Positions 1-10,679 of a DNA stretch of 64,000 nucleotides are shown here, one piece after another. The position numbers and the translations under genes are program-made. The first letter of the stretch is position 1. Each line of letters opens with the position of its first letter. The DNA lies in NCBI GenBank assembly GCA_958510825.1, contig OY294049.1, positions 27,979,707 to 28,043,706 of the forward strand, read 5' to 3'. The DNA is from Brachypterus glaber (lineage: Eukaryota > Arthropoda > Insecta > Coleoptera > Kateretidae). The notes below the pieces were generated by a model. The model was not told the DNA's origin. It made no database searches and saw only the letters and a list, made by a program, of their open reading frames with translations.

Positions 1-320
1 ACCTAAAAACAGCTGATATTTTGCCACAATATTTTCTTATTAGTTTGTTATTTTTTCATAAGTTTGTTCTATACTATTATTGCCAGTACCCACAGTGGGC
101 CACAAGCATTAATAAGATTTAACAAAAATGTACGCAAGGTGAGTGAGTGAAAAAGTCTAAAGTGTTCAGATTATAAGGATCAATTCCTTTCAACCATCAA
201 TGTCATTTTGGTAGGGATTTTCTCATTGATTAATAATCAATGATTATGGAAAATCATGTACTGGAGCAGTGAAAACTGTCTATGTTGCAATCTATAGATT
301 GCATGTTTCAATTTGAAACA
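1..320. other. AT-rich sequence without recognised features
   Basis: I see no open frame, repeat or recognisable element here before the tandem repeat that begins near 322. Confidence 0.5.
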
Positions 321-321
321 T

Positions 322-462
322 CTGATCTTAAAATGGTCGGTAAATGGTTGGCAATATCATCGGCATAATAGCGGCAAATGATCATCGTTTGATGATCTTA
401 AAATGGTCGGTAAGTGGTTGTCAATATGATTGGCAAAAGAGCGGCAAATGATCATCGTTTGA
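322..462 (+). repeat. 70-bp tandem repeat, two copies
   Basis: A unit starting GATCTTAAAATGGTCGGTAA occurs at about 324 and again 70 bases later at about 394. Both copies end in GCGGCAAATGATCATCGTTT. The copies differ at several positions, so the duplication is not recent. It lies just upstream of the pentanucleotide satellite. Confidence 0.85.
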
Positions 463-540
463 CCGTAGGCACTTGTCTCCTATTGACGGCGGCCGCCGAA
501 CCATTGTTTATTGGGGAGGCGATATCGAGGCGATATTAAG

Positions 541-910
541 ATAAGATAAGATAAGATAAGATAAGATAAGATAAGATAAGATAAGATAAGATAAGATAAG
601 ATAAGATAAGATAAGACAAGACAAGACAAGACAAGACAAGACAAGACAAGACAAGACAAGACATTACAAGACAAGACAAGACAAGACAAGACAAGACAAG
701 ACAAGACAAAACAAGACAAGACAAGACGAGACGAGACGAGACGAGACGAGACGAGACGAGACGAGACGAGACGAGACGAGACGAGACGAGACGAGACGAG
801 ACAAGACAAGACAAGACAAGACAAGACAAGACAAGACAAGACAAGACAAGACAAGACAAGACAAGACAAGACAAGACAAGACAAGACAAGACAAGACAAG
901 ATAAGATAAG
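541..910. repeat. Zoned pentanucleotide satellite (ATAAG/ACAAG/ACGAG)
   Basis: The block is built entirely of 5-bp units in five zones: ATAAG (541-615, about 15 copies), ACAAG (616-725, about 22 with a few errors), ACGAG (726-800, about 15), ACAAG (801-900, about 20) and ATAAG (901-910, 2). Neighbouring zones differ by one transition. GATATCGAGG-like sequence flanks both sides. The long Ser/Leu/Val/Arg-rich open frames on the minus strand are an effect of the repeat lacking stop codons and are not genes. Confidence 0.97.
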
Positions 911-942
911 ATATTGAGGCGATATCGAGCGATCTCGAGGCA

Positions 943-1284
943 ATATGGGTGATACTGATTAATGTAAAGGCGATATTTCGTCCCTCAAATGAAGAGTAAC
1001 ATGCCCCTCGTATCTACATAATATTATACATAATTAAAGGAGAAAGTATTATTTTGCTAGCACCAGTATTTTTTTGAAATACTATAGGGGAAAACATTAT
1101 TCTATTGAAAGCAATATTGTCTTATTAGACTTCCTTAATTTTCGGACGAGAAGAAATTTTGTTTTAAATGACAAATTTATTATAATACCTATAGATTCTA
1201 AAAATAGAACACAAAAATTTTTGGGAATGTATCTATCTGTGGTTGGTAAATATACTGTATTAGGGTGGACCTTATATTTTGTTA
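943..1284. other. No recognised feature
   Basis: AT-rich sequence. A short open frame at 1074-1316 has no recognisable domain and runs into the foldback element, so I do not call it a gene. Confidence 0.5.
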
Positions 1285-2095
1285 TTATCTTAAAATTTTC
1301 ATTTAGGTGTACATAGAAAATTCTGAAAATATGAGAGTGATCAAACTTCTCTAAGGATGGGGACCCTAAAATTCATAAAATTAACATAAATCGTAAAAAA
1401 TCGTTGAAAATTATCTATAATTTTGTTATGAGTAAAATTTTTAAAGGGCTGAAAATCCTCCAAAGTTGCCCCTAACACTAAAATTCACGAATTTCTGCCA
1501 TAGATGTGAGTCAAACGGTAAACAAACGTTTTAAATATGTATCAGATCGTACTGAATTTATTTATATTTAATGCATTCTAATATTTATTTATAATGAATG
1601 ATATAACTAAATTAAAACGAGCAAAGCGCCAAATATTTAGGAGCTCTTATTTGGCTCTTAGCTCGTTTTGTTTAAACTTTACCAAACTAAATGATTTAAC
1701 TACATTTTAATATTATGAATAAATATTAGAAATTCTAATTTAGAATGCATTAAATAAAAATAAATTCAGTCCGATCTGATACATTTTTAGAATGTTTGTT
1801 TACCGTTTACACATTTATGATAGAAATTCGTCAATTTTAGTGTTAGGGCCAGCTTTGACAAGGGTTAGAATATTTTTATCATTTTGAAACTTGGCACATA
1901 CTTTTGTGTGCTTAAAAGGATAAAAATGGATTTCAATCCCTTTAAATTTTTCACTTATACAAAAATTACAATTACAATTTTTACGATTTATGGTAATTTT
2001 ACGAATTTTAGGGTCCATATTAGCACCCTCAGAAAAATTTGATCACTCTCATATTTTAAGAAATTTCAAGTTACACCTAAATAAAAATTTTATAT
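1285..2095. mobile_element. Foldback element, about 0.8 kb, long inverted repeats
   Basis: The left arm (about 1285-1640) and right arm (about 1665-2095) are imperfect inverted copies. Matching landmarks include ATTTAGGTGT near 1300 against ACACCTAAAT near 2075, and GACCCTAAAATTC near 1362 against GAATTTTAGGGTC near 2005. The short loop lies near 1645-1665. No coding capacity is seen, so this is a non-autonomous or foldback-type element of unknown family. A target duplication was not identified. Confidence 0.75.
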
Positions 2096-2123
2096 AGCGT
2101 TTCTGCAGAACATTATCCCCTTT

Positions 2124-2448
2124 TACAAAGCTTTTACGAAGTTTTAACGAAGCTCTGACAAAGCTTTTTTGTTGTTAGGAAAATGTATGCATATAGCCTT
2201 TTCTGTGATCTTGTTACCAAATTTAATATATTATTATTGAAAATCGTGGAAATCTCGCGGAAATTGCGGTAGAATTTATGGAAATCGGTTTGGCATCACC
2301 TCAAAATCGATGTATCAAAAGATTTGCTAAAACTTAGTGAAAGCTTTGTCAAAACTTTGTGAAAGCTTTGTTTTTTTTGTTTAACGCATCTTTGACGAGG
2401 GTTTCACAAAGCTTTCACCAAGCTTTGACAAAGAGTAGTTTGTTCAGG
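2124..2448. repeat. Clusters of 11-bp AAGCTTTGACA-like units
   Basis: Three clusters of 11-bp units occur: 2124-2167 (TACAAAGCTTT, TACGAAGTTTT, AACGAAGCTCT, GACAAAGCTTT), about 2329-2372 (AAAACTTAGTG, AAAGCTTTGTC, AAAACTTTGTG, AAAGCTTTGTT), and about 2400-2440 (AGGGTTTCACA, AAGCTTTCACC, AAGCTTTGACA). The second cluster is the inverse of the first and third. The inverted arrangement suggests terminal arrays of a small non-autonomous element, but its ends are not defined. Confidence 0.7.
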
Positions 2449-3029
2449 GTACCCATGACATTAGCGCGTGCGGAGGAGCAATCGCTCTCTACGTTGTACC
2501 TGGTACTTATTAGACGTCTAGAAATAAAAATAGATTTTCTATTAAATTAAACATTTATTTGTGCCCCAACATACATAAAAATTCCTGTTACTATTATTAA
2601 GCTATGTTTCTTAGAGATTTGTAAACCACTGGCCTTTATACACAGTGCGACCCTGCAATTTTATAGTTTTAAGAGATGTGCACCAAAAGTTTTTTTTAGA
2701 TTAATAAAATAGGTTTATTGGTTATTAAAAATCACTATGTTTAAAAATCGCAACAGATCCTTTTGATAATTTAAAGCCTATTTTAATATTTTTTTTTATT
2801 TTCATTTTTTTTAAACTCATTTAAACGTATTATCTCGCCTAATAAACTTATTTAAAAAAAATTACGCTAGTGAGCCCTTCAGTGAACCTTAAAAAAAGTT
2901 TAAACAATTATAAATCCTATTAAATACCATTTATTGCGCGTTAATACCTGAATTAAACTAAAAATTAGTATTGTATTTTTCACATCTAAAAACTAAAAAC
3001 TTTTAAAAAACGTTACCTTAAAAACTAAA

Positions 3030-3696
3030 TTAAATCCTATTAGATGAAAATTCAATAACTGCCTTTAAAAGGTGCTGACCATACCGTGGGTCGTTAACAT
3101 TATTCATTTTGTGTTTATTCTAGACAGTAAGGAATTCTCTGTGAATAGACTCCCCAGCCTGTTCTGACCAAATTCTTAAGCCACTCTCTAAATAGGAAAC
3201 ACTGTCTTTATGGTGATGCAATATGCAATGAATTTTAGGAGTTTTTGATACCCCGGAATCATTTAAAACTGCTTCCAGATGTTTGAGATCTGATTCGAGT
3301 TGTACTTCAGTTTTTTTTGTACCGAAACATTTATCGACGAATTTGTTCATCACATTGAATGAGGCAACAAATGGCATAACCAGAACTTGATTCAAATTTC
3401 CCAGTACTTCTTTTGATGTTAATTCATTGGCATGCTTTAGGAGCTTTCTACAAGCATTGTCATCGAAAATTTCTCCTTGATAATTCTTGGCAATTATATT
3501 TAAATTCTTGGGCCATTTAAGAGCGTTCTCTCTTCCCAGCAATGGGACCAGGCCTTTCCAAAAGAGGTGATTCACAAATCCTTGCAGCAAATGTAATTCA
3601 GGTATGATGCACTTCTGAAAAACTCGCACATTTTCGTTCTCTTCAAACAAAGGTTTATTGACAACACTAAAAGACTCTTTGGCTCTTTTAATGTTC
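3030..3696 (-). pseudogene. Transposase-like gene fragment, left arm
   Basis: Read on the minus strand, the frame is open from about 3696 to a stop at 3120-3122, then continues in the same frame to a natural-looking stop at 3030-3032. The mid-frame stop is TAG where the right-arm copy has TGG (Trp). The C-terminal part includes EQAGESIHREF and PKIHCILHHHKDS, a conserved-looking acidic and His-rich block. I believe this belongs to a DNA-transposon protein family but cannot name it. The N-terminus is missing, with a stop upstream near 3697. The right-arm copy (3823-4249) is the same protein in inverted orientation and carries a different disabling stop, so the two copies decayed separately after the inversion. 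Confidence 0.7.
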
Positions 3697-3822
3697 TAAC
3701 TAAATTTATTAAAATTAATTTCCAAATCACCATAGGTTCTTAGCTCCTTGGCAGCAGATTTATACGCTCTCATTTCTTGCAGAGAAAATGACAATAGGGG
3801 CAAGGATAGGTTGACGTTGCAA

Positions 3823-4249
3823 TGCTTGTAGAAAGCTCCTAAAGCATGCCAATGAATTAAAATCAAAAGAAGTACTCGGAAATGTGAATCAAGTTCTGGT
3901 TATGCCATTTGTTGCGTCATTCAATGTGATGAACAAAATCGTCGATAAATGTTTCGGTAAAAGAAAAACTGAAGTACAACTCGAATCAGATCTCAAACAT
4001 CTGGAAGCAGTTTTAAATGATTCCGGGGTATCAAAAACTCCTAAAATTCATTGCATATTGCATCACCATAAAGAAAGTGTTTCCTATTCAGAGAGTAGCT
4101 TAGGAATTTGATCAGAACAGGCTGGGGAGTCTATTCACAGAGAATTCCTTACTGTCTGGAATAAACACAAAATGAATAATGTTAACGACCCACGCTATGG
4201 TCAGCAACTTTTAAAGGCAGTTATTGAATTTTCATTTAATAGGATTTAA
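3823..4249 (+). pseudogene. Transposase-like gene fragment, right arm
   Basis: This is the inverted partner of the left-arm fragment. Starting at ACRKLLKHANEL the frame is open to about 4109, where TGA replaces the Trp codon that the left arm keeps (left IWSEQAG, right GI-stop-SEQAG). It then continues through EQAGESIHREFLTVWNKH to a stop near 4249. It lacks the N-terminal segment that the left copy carries across the central spacer. The reading-frame agreement between the arms supports a real former protein. The family is not identified. Confidence 0.7.
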
Positions 4250-4659
4250 TTTAGTTTTTAAGGTAACGTTTTTTAAAAGTTTTTAGTTTTTAGATGTTTA
4301 AGAAAAATACAATACTAATTTGTAATTTAATTCAGGTATTAACGCGCAATAAATGGTATTTAATAGGATTTATAATTGCTTAAACTTATTTTAAGGTTCA
4401 CTGAAGGGCTCACTAGCGTAATTTTTTTTAAATAAGTTTATTAGGCAAGATAATACGTTTAAAAGAGTTTAAAAATGATGAAAATTAAAAAAAAATATTA
4501 AAATAGGCTTTAAATTATCAAAAGGATCTGTTGCGATTTTTAAACATAGTGATTTTTAATAACCAATAAACCTATTTTATTAATCTAAAAAAAATTTTTG
4601 GTGCACATCTCTTAAAACTTATAAAATGCAGGGTCGCACTGTGTATAGTCAACAACTCT

Positions 4660-6945
4660 CCTGTGTATGGTGTGTTTCCGAAAAACTAATAGCAGTTATA
4701 AAACCTATACATAAGAAATATAACTCTTCTATTATAAATAATTACAGGCCGATTAGTCTTGTGCCAGCGTTTTCCAAGGCTTTGAAACTGCAATGGCGTC
4801 GAGGCTATTAGACTTTTTTTGAGTTTCATAGCGACTGCCAACATGGTTACATAAAAAATAGGTCCACAAACACTGCAGTGCATGATTTTACTCACAGGAT
4901 ACTGATAGGCTTTGAAAATATGGAGTACATTATAGGTTTGTTCTTGGATCTGACCAAAGCATATGAATGCATAAACCACAATATAACATTGCAGAAGCTC
5001 GAAAGGTATGGTGTGAGGGAAGGGTACTGCAGTGGATAAAATCTTAAGGCACTTAATGGTGGCAAAAGGATGGCAAAATTTTCTTTTTTGACCAGATTTA
5101 ATCGAAGACCTTGGAGTAGTGCAATGCAGTATAATCGGTTATTGTTTGTAATATTTATGAATGATATATACAGCGCCCTTGTCTTTTTTAACTGCAGTCT
5201 CATAAACTTTTCAGGTGATACAAATCTTTTAGTGAAAACGAAAACATACGAAGAGCTTTTAACCCTACTCCATAACTGTGTAAAAAATATCATTAAATTG
5301 TTTTTGAAAAATAAATTATTTTAAATACAGAACAGATTAATATAGTTATGTTTAAGATGAAGCAGTCAAATTTTATGACACCAGAGGTTATACCGTTCGA
5401 CAATACTGCGAGTAGTACTAGGTTTTTGGGTCTGGTACTTGATGAAAACTACATTGGAATCCTCATATTGAACATATTGAACAACTCATCAATAAGTAAG
5501 TAACTTAGGGTACAATACTTTTGTTAAGAGTTTTGAGGTCTTTATTAGGTCTTAAAATGCTGAAGACTGTGTACTACTCCAACTTCTAATCCATTTTGAA
5601 ATATGGTATAATTTTCTTGGGTCAATTGTCGATTGTCACGGAATTATTTAAAATTTAAAAAAGAACGTCTTAGGCTGATGCTTCTTGCCAGGGCCGTGCG
5701 CACGGAGGGGGGGGGTTGGGTGTTTAACCCCCACCCCCCAGGAGTTTTTTATAATACAATTTTTAAAATTTTCTGAACATCCTGATTAGGAAAAATTTGA
5801 ATCAAGCGAAATGTATATGACTCTAATCTTATAATTATATAATATATATTATGTGTATCTATTTTTGGATAGTTTTCTTTGTACAGGGTACAGATCAGGA
5901 AAAATAGTGAAAACAGAGAAAATTCATAAAAATTTTGGGCTGCGAGGCTAGATCTTGCTTACATTTTGGTGAAATTGGAATTATAAAACTGTTTTAAAAG
6001 TTTGTAAAATAAATTGCCTGTGTCACTTTCTTACATTTTTTGTCTAAGATTGTAGAACTTAAGCTTGAAATTTGTAAAAACTTTCGCCGGTAGCGCTACG
6101 GGTCTTTTGCATTTCTTTTATGAAATAATAAAACTGTTTAAAAAAATAGACCATAAATTTTGTAAAATTTTTCGCCTGTGGCACTGGCCTTTCCCTCATT
6201 TTTTATTTAAGATTTTATAATTTAAGGATGAAATTCGCCAGCTGCATTGGAGCTTGCTTGCATTTTTTGTGAAATTTAAAATAATAAAACTATTTAAAAA
6301 TTAAAGTTTTCAAAAAAAAATTGCCTATAGCACTAGATCTTTCTTACGTTTTTCTCTATTTAGGATTGTAGAACTTATGCGTGAAATTAGAAAAAGTTTC
6401 GCATGCGGCGCTAAAGTTTCCTGCATTGTTTTAAACTTTTAAATAATTAATTTAAAAAAAGACTAATTTAAAATTAAAATAGACCATTAAATTTGTAAAA
6501 AATGTCGCCTGCGGCGCTAAGGCTTGCTTACCTTCTTTTATTTAATATTGTAGAATTTGACAATCCCCCCCCACGAGCAAGTCCTTTGCACGGCTCTGCT
6601 TCTTGCCTAGGTCAATTTAAGCGGAATAAGATATTAACTGTAACTGGATTATATATTTACGAATTATTTATTTTTATTTTTTAAAATATACCTTTTTTAT
6701 TTTTTAAAAATATGCCAAGAGTTAAGAAGCTCTAGTGAGAGACACACCAAGTACAACTTTCCTATGCACAGACTCACATATTTCAAAAAAGTGCTTTGTA
6801 CTCTTGCATCTCTACTTTCAAAATTTTGCCAGAATACATAAAGTCTATTGATAGCTTTAATTTATACAAAAAATGTGTGTTGGCATTTTTATTAGATTTA
6901 GAACCCTACATTTTAGAGGAATATCTAGGTCTTTTTACATTATAA
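4660..6945 (+). pseudogene. Non-LTR retrotransposon reverse-transcriptase remnant (Jockey/CR1-like)
   Basis: Short open pieces in shifting frames spell the order of a LINE reverse transcriptase: NNYRPISLVPAFSK near 4740, GLFLDLTKAYECINH near 4930 (palm motif A region), FMNDIYSALVF near 5155, and SGDTNLLVKT near 5210 where FADD would be expected, so the catalytic YADD/FADD box is degraded. After the hAT insertion, 6720-6945 carries the C-terminal tail (FKKSALYSCIS, then KCVLAFLLDLEPY). Stops and frameshifts are numerous, so the copy is old. No endonuclease domain or 5' end is seen; the adjoining palindrome lies immediately upstream. Confidence 0.85.
5689..6598. mobile_element. hAT-type non-autonomous element, 910 bp
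   Basis: The ends are CAGGGCCGTGC (5689) and GCACGGCTCTG (ending 6598), inverted copies with one mismatch and the CAG...CTG tips typical of hAT elements. They are flanked by a perfect 8-bp duplication, CTTCTTGC, at 5681-5688 and 6599-6606. The insertion splits the LINE remnant. The interior has no coding capacity and is made of a degenerate module (TCGCC-GCGGC-GCTA-G-CTTGCTTAC followed by TTTAAGATTGTAGAAC) repeated several times. G-runs near 5706 and C-runs near 6565 pair between the two ends. Confidence 0.92.
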
Positions 6946-8254
6946 TGTGTAATTCAATTTTTAGTATTTGGATTTAATATTTAAAATTTTTTTCTTAGCT
7001 GAATTGTTTGACAATGTTTCAGGGTTTTTTTTTAAGTTCCCAGTTTGATAAAGACGATATTTCCTCGGATTTTCTCCAAATATTACCTACAATATTTCCT
7101 TCAATTTGTACACCTAAATTCCATAGCGGTTTACCCTTCGGTTAAAACACTCGAAATATGTATAGTAAAATTTCTTTAACGTGGTCTAAACCACTCCCGT
7201 GGGACGTCCAATTTTTTTTGTTAAGAATTAAAATAATTAATTCCAAAAAGCAATAAATTAAACTCCGAACGCTAAATTTTTGAAAAATAGAAGGAAAAAT
7301 CTTATTGAATTCATTTTTTTAGAAGAAATACTCCTATTAAAAGGATTAATCGGTTTGACTTTAATCCCTGAAGATGTCACTATTTAGTAAGAAGAGTCAA
7401 AAGGTCGGATAGTACAATTCCTTCAACACGATCTAAAAATAATGAAAATTCTTTAAATGTATGTGACCATTTTTATTTTATTTATTCGAGTCAGAGGCAT
7501 AACAAAAGAGGTAAACATTTTATTACATTTATCTAAATTAGATTCTATTTGACCAGTACCAATTTTGAAAAAACGAATGGATTTTTATAAATAAACAAAA
7601 AGTTTCAGATTTTTTGCAGAGATTTAAACTTCGCTTAGATACATAGATTTTATATGCATAAAACCATAATATGTTTATATTACCTATTAGATAAAATTTG
7701 AAGGAAAAGTACGTTATATGTAATAATATAAAATAAAAATGACTGTGTGCCATGTAAATATGTTCTTTATACATTTGCAAAATTTCATTCAAATTTAGAA
7801 TGTCAGTTAAAGTAGTATAAAAATGTATCAGTCATTCTTGTTCTTAATTATTTATGATTATTAGAGTCTGATAAAAAGTAAAGTGCTTCTGCTGCATATT
7901 TTTAATCTAATAAAACGCATTAAGAGCTTTAATGGGCTGCAAAGAGGTATCACTATTGGTTCAGGGAATAATAAACCTTGATCATTTATATCATACCCTG
8001 CGAAAAATGTATGTAGTTTCGCAGAGATTTGGCATAGGTATCTATGATTTGATGATTATTAACCAAAGTGTAAAGTATATTTTCTTTAATTTAATTACCG
8101 GCTATCGGTATCAGAATTTTAAAAGAAAATTGTAAAATTCTGCCGAATTTTATACCGTAATTTTAAAAGAGTATTGTAAGAGTATCGTTGAAGGACAGTG
8201 AATATTTGTATAAGATACCAATTTTGTCAATACAGTTTGAAATTGAGAGAGCCG
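6946..8254. other. No recognised feature
   Basis: AT-rich. Short open frames at 7538-7792, 7932-8135 and 8188-8373 show no domain, codon pattern or splice context that supports a gene. Confidence 0.5.
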
Positions 8255-8262
8255 GTTTTTCG

Positions 8263-8402
8263 TTCGCAAAAAATAACTTTACGACCGAAATATCGCAAAT
8301 TTTAATTTCGCAAGAACTAAACATCGCATTGACATTAGCTGACCAAAACTTCGCGAATCATAATATCGCATAAATAGTTAGTTCGCGGGCCACAACTTCG
8401 CA
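8263..8402. repeat. Phased WTCGCR motif array
   Basis: TTCGC or ATCGC followed by A or G occurs at 8263, 8292, 8307, 8323, 8350, 8365, 8382 and 8397. The intervals are 15-17 or about 28 bases, so the motif is spaced in steps of roughly 15 bp. The sequence between motifs varies. This could be a subterminal protein-binding array of a non-autonomous transposon, but no ends were found. Confidence 0.55.
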
Positions 8403-8630
8403 GAGTGCCAATTGTCGAGGTCAATTAAAAAAAAATTGTTTCTTTGTATGTTTTTTTTTTAATGGCTTTAAGAATATTTTTTATAAATTCAATCGAATTT
8501 AATTTAGTGCGCTGTTTGGTTAGCTTTCAAGAATACTTATGTTAAAAGTTCCAAAACACAAATTTGGTTTGATTTGTGGATTTTAGGATGGAACACAACG
8601 ATACATTACCGAAAAAAAAATCATGCTAAG

Positions 8631-8894
8631 TATTAGATATACTGAATTTAGCATATAGCCATTGATCTCATACTATCTAGTAATACAAACAAACACAATT
8701 ATCTATATTGTATTGTTTAACATTTATTTATAATTAGTAGAAGTAAGTAATAACAAAGTTAATATATTGTACGTGTGAGTTACTTCACAGTCCACCATTA
8801 GTTCGCTCTCTGATTGGTTGTTCATAACATGATGCACTATGGGTATTGCAGCTTTGCCTATATTTCTTAGGGTGCATATCATTATTCTAATACA
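8631..8894 (-). repeat. 3' LTR of the copia-type element
   Basis: On the minus strand it starts TGTATTAGAATAATG and ends CTAATA. Compared with the other LTR it has about 20 extra bases around 8795-8816, between two ATTAGTT/ATTGGTT-like stretches, and lacks an AAT expansion near 8747. It is otherwise highly similar. Confidence 0.92.
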
Positions 8895-8906
8895 CCCTCT
8901 CGATTT
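8895..8906 (-). other. Polypurine tract
   Basis: The minus strand reads AAATCGAGAGGG immediately before the 3' LTR. This is where plus-strand DNA synthesis is primed in LTR elements. Confidence 0.7.
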
Positions 8907-10650
8907 AAAATTTACAAATCGCACACTGCCATATTTCTTAATTTTGTGAAATTTTCTTTGTTCTAAAAATCCATCTTGTGTCTATAGCTTCTAAGCCTTC
9001 GGGTAATTCTGTTTCTGTCCATGTAAAACTCTAAATTATTTTATTATAGAATTGTGCCACTGTTCATCATTTTTAGCTTCTTCAAAATCTGCAGGGTCAT
9101 TATTTGTGAATAAACAAAAAGCTGTGTTCAATTCATAATCATTTAAATACCAAGTTATTTTTCTCTTGTTTTTCGTATTTTCTTCATTATTATAGTTTTA
9201 TCGTTTTCATCTTCTGATGATGTTTCCTCCGGTATGTATTCTTCTTCTTCTTATTCTTCTTCTTCTTCTTCTTCTTCTTCTTCTTCTTCTTCTTCTTCTT
9301 CTTCTTCTTCTTCTCCTTCTTCTTCTTTTTCTTCTTCTTCTTCTTCTTCTTCTTCTTCTTCTTCTTCTTCTTCTTCTTCCTGTAAATTTTGTTCATCTAA
9401 CTCAAATCTTATTTGGTTTGGACTTTGCTTTACTTCTTTATTTTCCATGTATTTTGTTTTACTTTCATCAAATGTAACGTCCCTCGATTGTACTATTTTA
9501 TTTTCGGTGAGATCCCATAATCGATAGCCTCCACCAGAATATCCTACCATAATAAACGGTTTTGGTCTCGGTTTTAATTTTTTTGTCTAGGTAATGTAAC
9601 TGCCTAACATTTTGATCCAAAAAGTAGTTTTTTCTTACCATATTTTTGCCGGTATTTCTCTACTAACATTTGTAGGAGATCTGTTTAATTCATATAAAGA
9701 TGTCCTTATAGCTTCGCCCCATAAAAATTTTGGTAAATTTGTTTCCGAAAATTTTGTCCTTGTCCATTAAGGTTTTATTCATTCTTTCACTTTTTTCGTT
9801 TTTCTGAGGTGTGTAAGCCATAGTATATTCTAATTTTATTCCTTTTCTTGTACAAAAGCCTTTAAATTTAAAACCTTGTAAACTAAACGCCCCCATTGTC
9901 GGTACGAATTTTTTTCATATTCACCCCATGTTGAGTTTTTACTTCTCTTACATATTCTATCAAATTGTTTTCAGCTTCGTTTTTCATTTTAAGTAGTTTT
10001 ACAATAGCAAAATGAGAATAATCATCCAGGATAATTTGAAAGTACTTGAATCCTTCAGGAGTAGCATCTTTTATTTTTCCACTTATATCTGAGTGTACTA
10101 ACTCTCCTATTTTTGTCGTTTTTGTTTCTACTGGTTTAAAAGGTTGTCGTGTTGCTTTTCCTTCTATACATGAGCTACATTTATCTTTACTTATGGGCAA
10201 ATTTAATATTTATTTGTGTGTCCAAGTCGACGGTGCCAAATATCTCTGGATGTGCCAACTGCTTCAAAACTTTTATTTGCAATTTATTTTCAATTTTTGG
10301 CTTTATTTTTAAAATATACAAATTATTTGATTTATTACAACATAACTGATATCCAGATCCTTTTATTACAACTTTGCATGTTTTAAAAATTACTTCATGT
10401 CCTTTTTCAGGCAATTTTCCAACTGATAGTGAATTATGCTCTAAATGTTTGACCAATATATAATGCTTCTATTTTAATTGCTTTCCCTTGACATGTACCA
10501 TGTATGATTCCTCTTTTATTTGCAGTCATCTTTTCTCCATTTGCTATAGAAATTTGTCATATAATTCTCTAGTTTATGTCTCACTAGGTGTTCAGTAGCA
10601 CCCGAAAAGAATGAAAGTATTTTGGTTTTCATATTCGTTTATATAATTTA
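8907..10650 (-). pseudogene. Copia-type pol: protease, integrase, start of RT
   Basis: Protease: near 10580-10610 the SGATEHLVRHKL block is present in one frame and FIL in another, so a small frameshift falls at the catalytic Asp codon. Integrase: CSSCIEGKATRQPF (10170), VHSDISG, ILDDYSHFAIV and IRTDNGG (9905), then in a second frame LEYTMAYTPQKNEKSERMN with the third catalytic Glu. A GYRLWD block follows at about 9515. An RT N-terminal segment (LFTNNDPADFEEAKNDEQW, near 9090) is followed within about 200 bp by the polypurine tract, so the RT catalytic core and RNase H have been deleted. Several frameshifts show it is dead. Confidence 0.88.
9239..9380. repeat. (TTC/GAA)n microsatellite inside copia pol
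   Basis: About 47 TTC triplets with a few interruptions. On the minus strand it is in frame with the linker between integrase and RT and reads as a run of Glu, directly after RFELDEQNLQ. It probably grew from an acidic stretch of the coding sequence. Confidence 0.95.
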
Positions 10651-10679
10651 ATGCTACAAATGCTATTTCTTTTTCTTCG

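Larger units (their letters stand above)
2637..4647. mobile_element. 2-kb palindromic DNA-transposon derivative
   Basis: The ends are exact inverted copies: TATACACAGTGCGACC at 2637 and its complement ending at 4647. The left arm runs to about 3456 and the right arm starts at about 3823, around an unpaired spacer of about 366 bp. Each arm carries the same 3' part of a transposase-like gene running outwards. The structure is an inverted duplication of one transposon end, not an ordinary element with short terminal repeats. TATA at the tips is itself palindromic, so target duplication and terminal repeat cannot be separated by eye. Confidence 0.85.

Noticed and set aside
480..943. Three long overlapping minus-strand open frames rich in Leu, Ser, Cys and Val
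   Set aside because: They are translations of the pentanucleotide satellite, which lacks stops in these phases.
9190..9527. Poly-Lys, poly-Leu and poly-Ser open frames
   Set aside because: They come from the (TTC)n microsatellite in non-coding phases; only the Glu phase belongs to copia pol.
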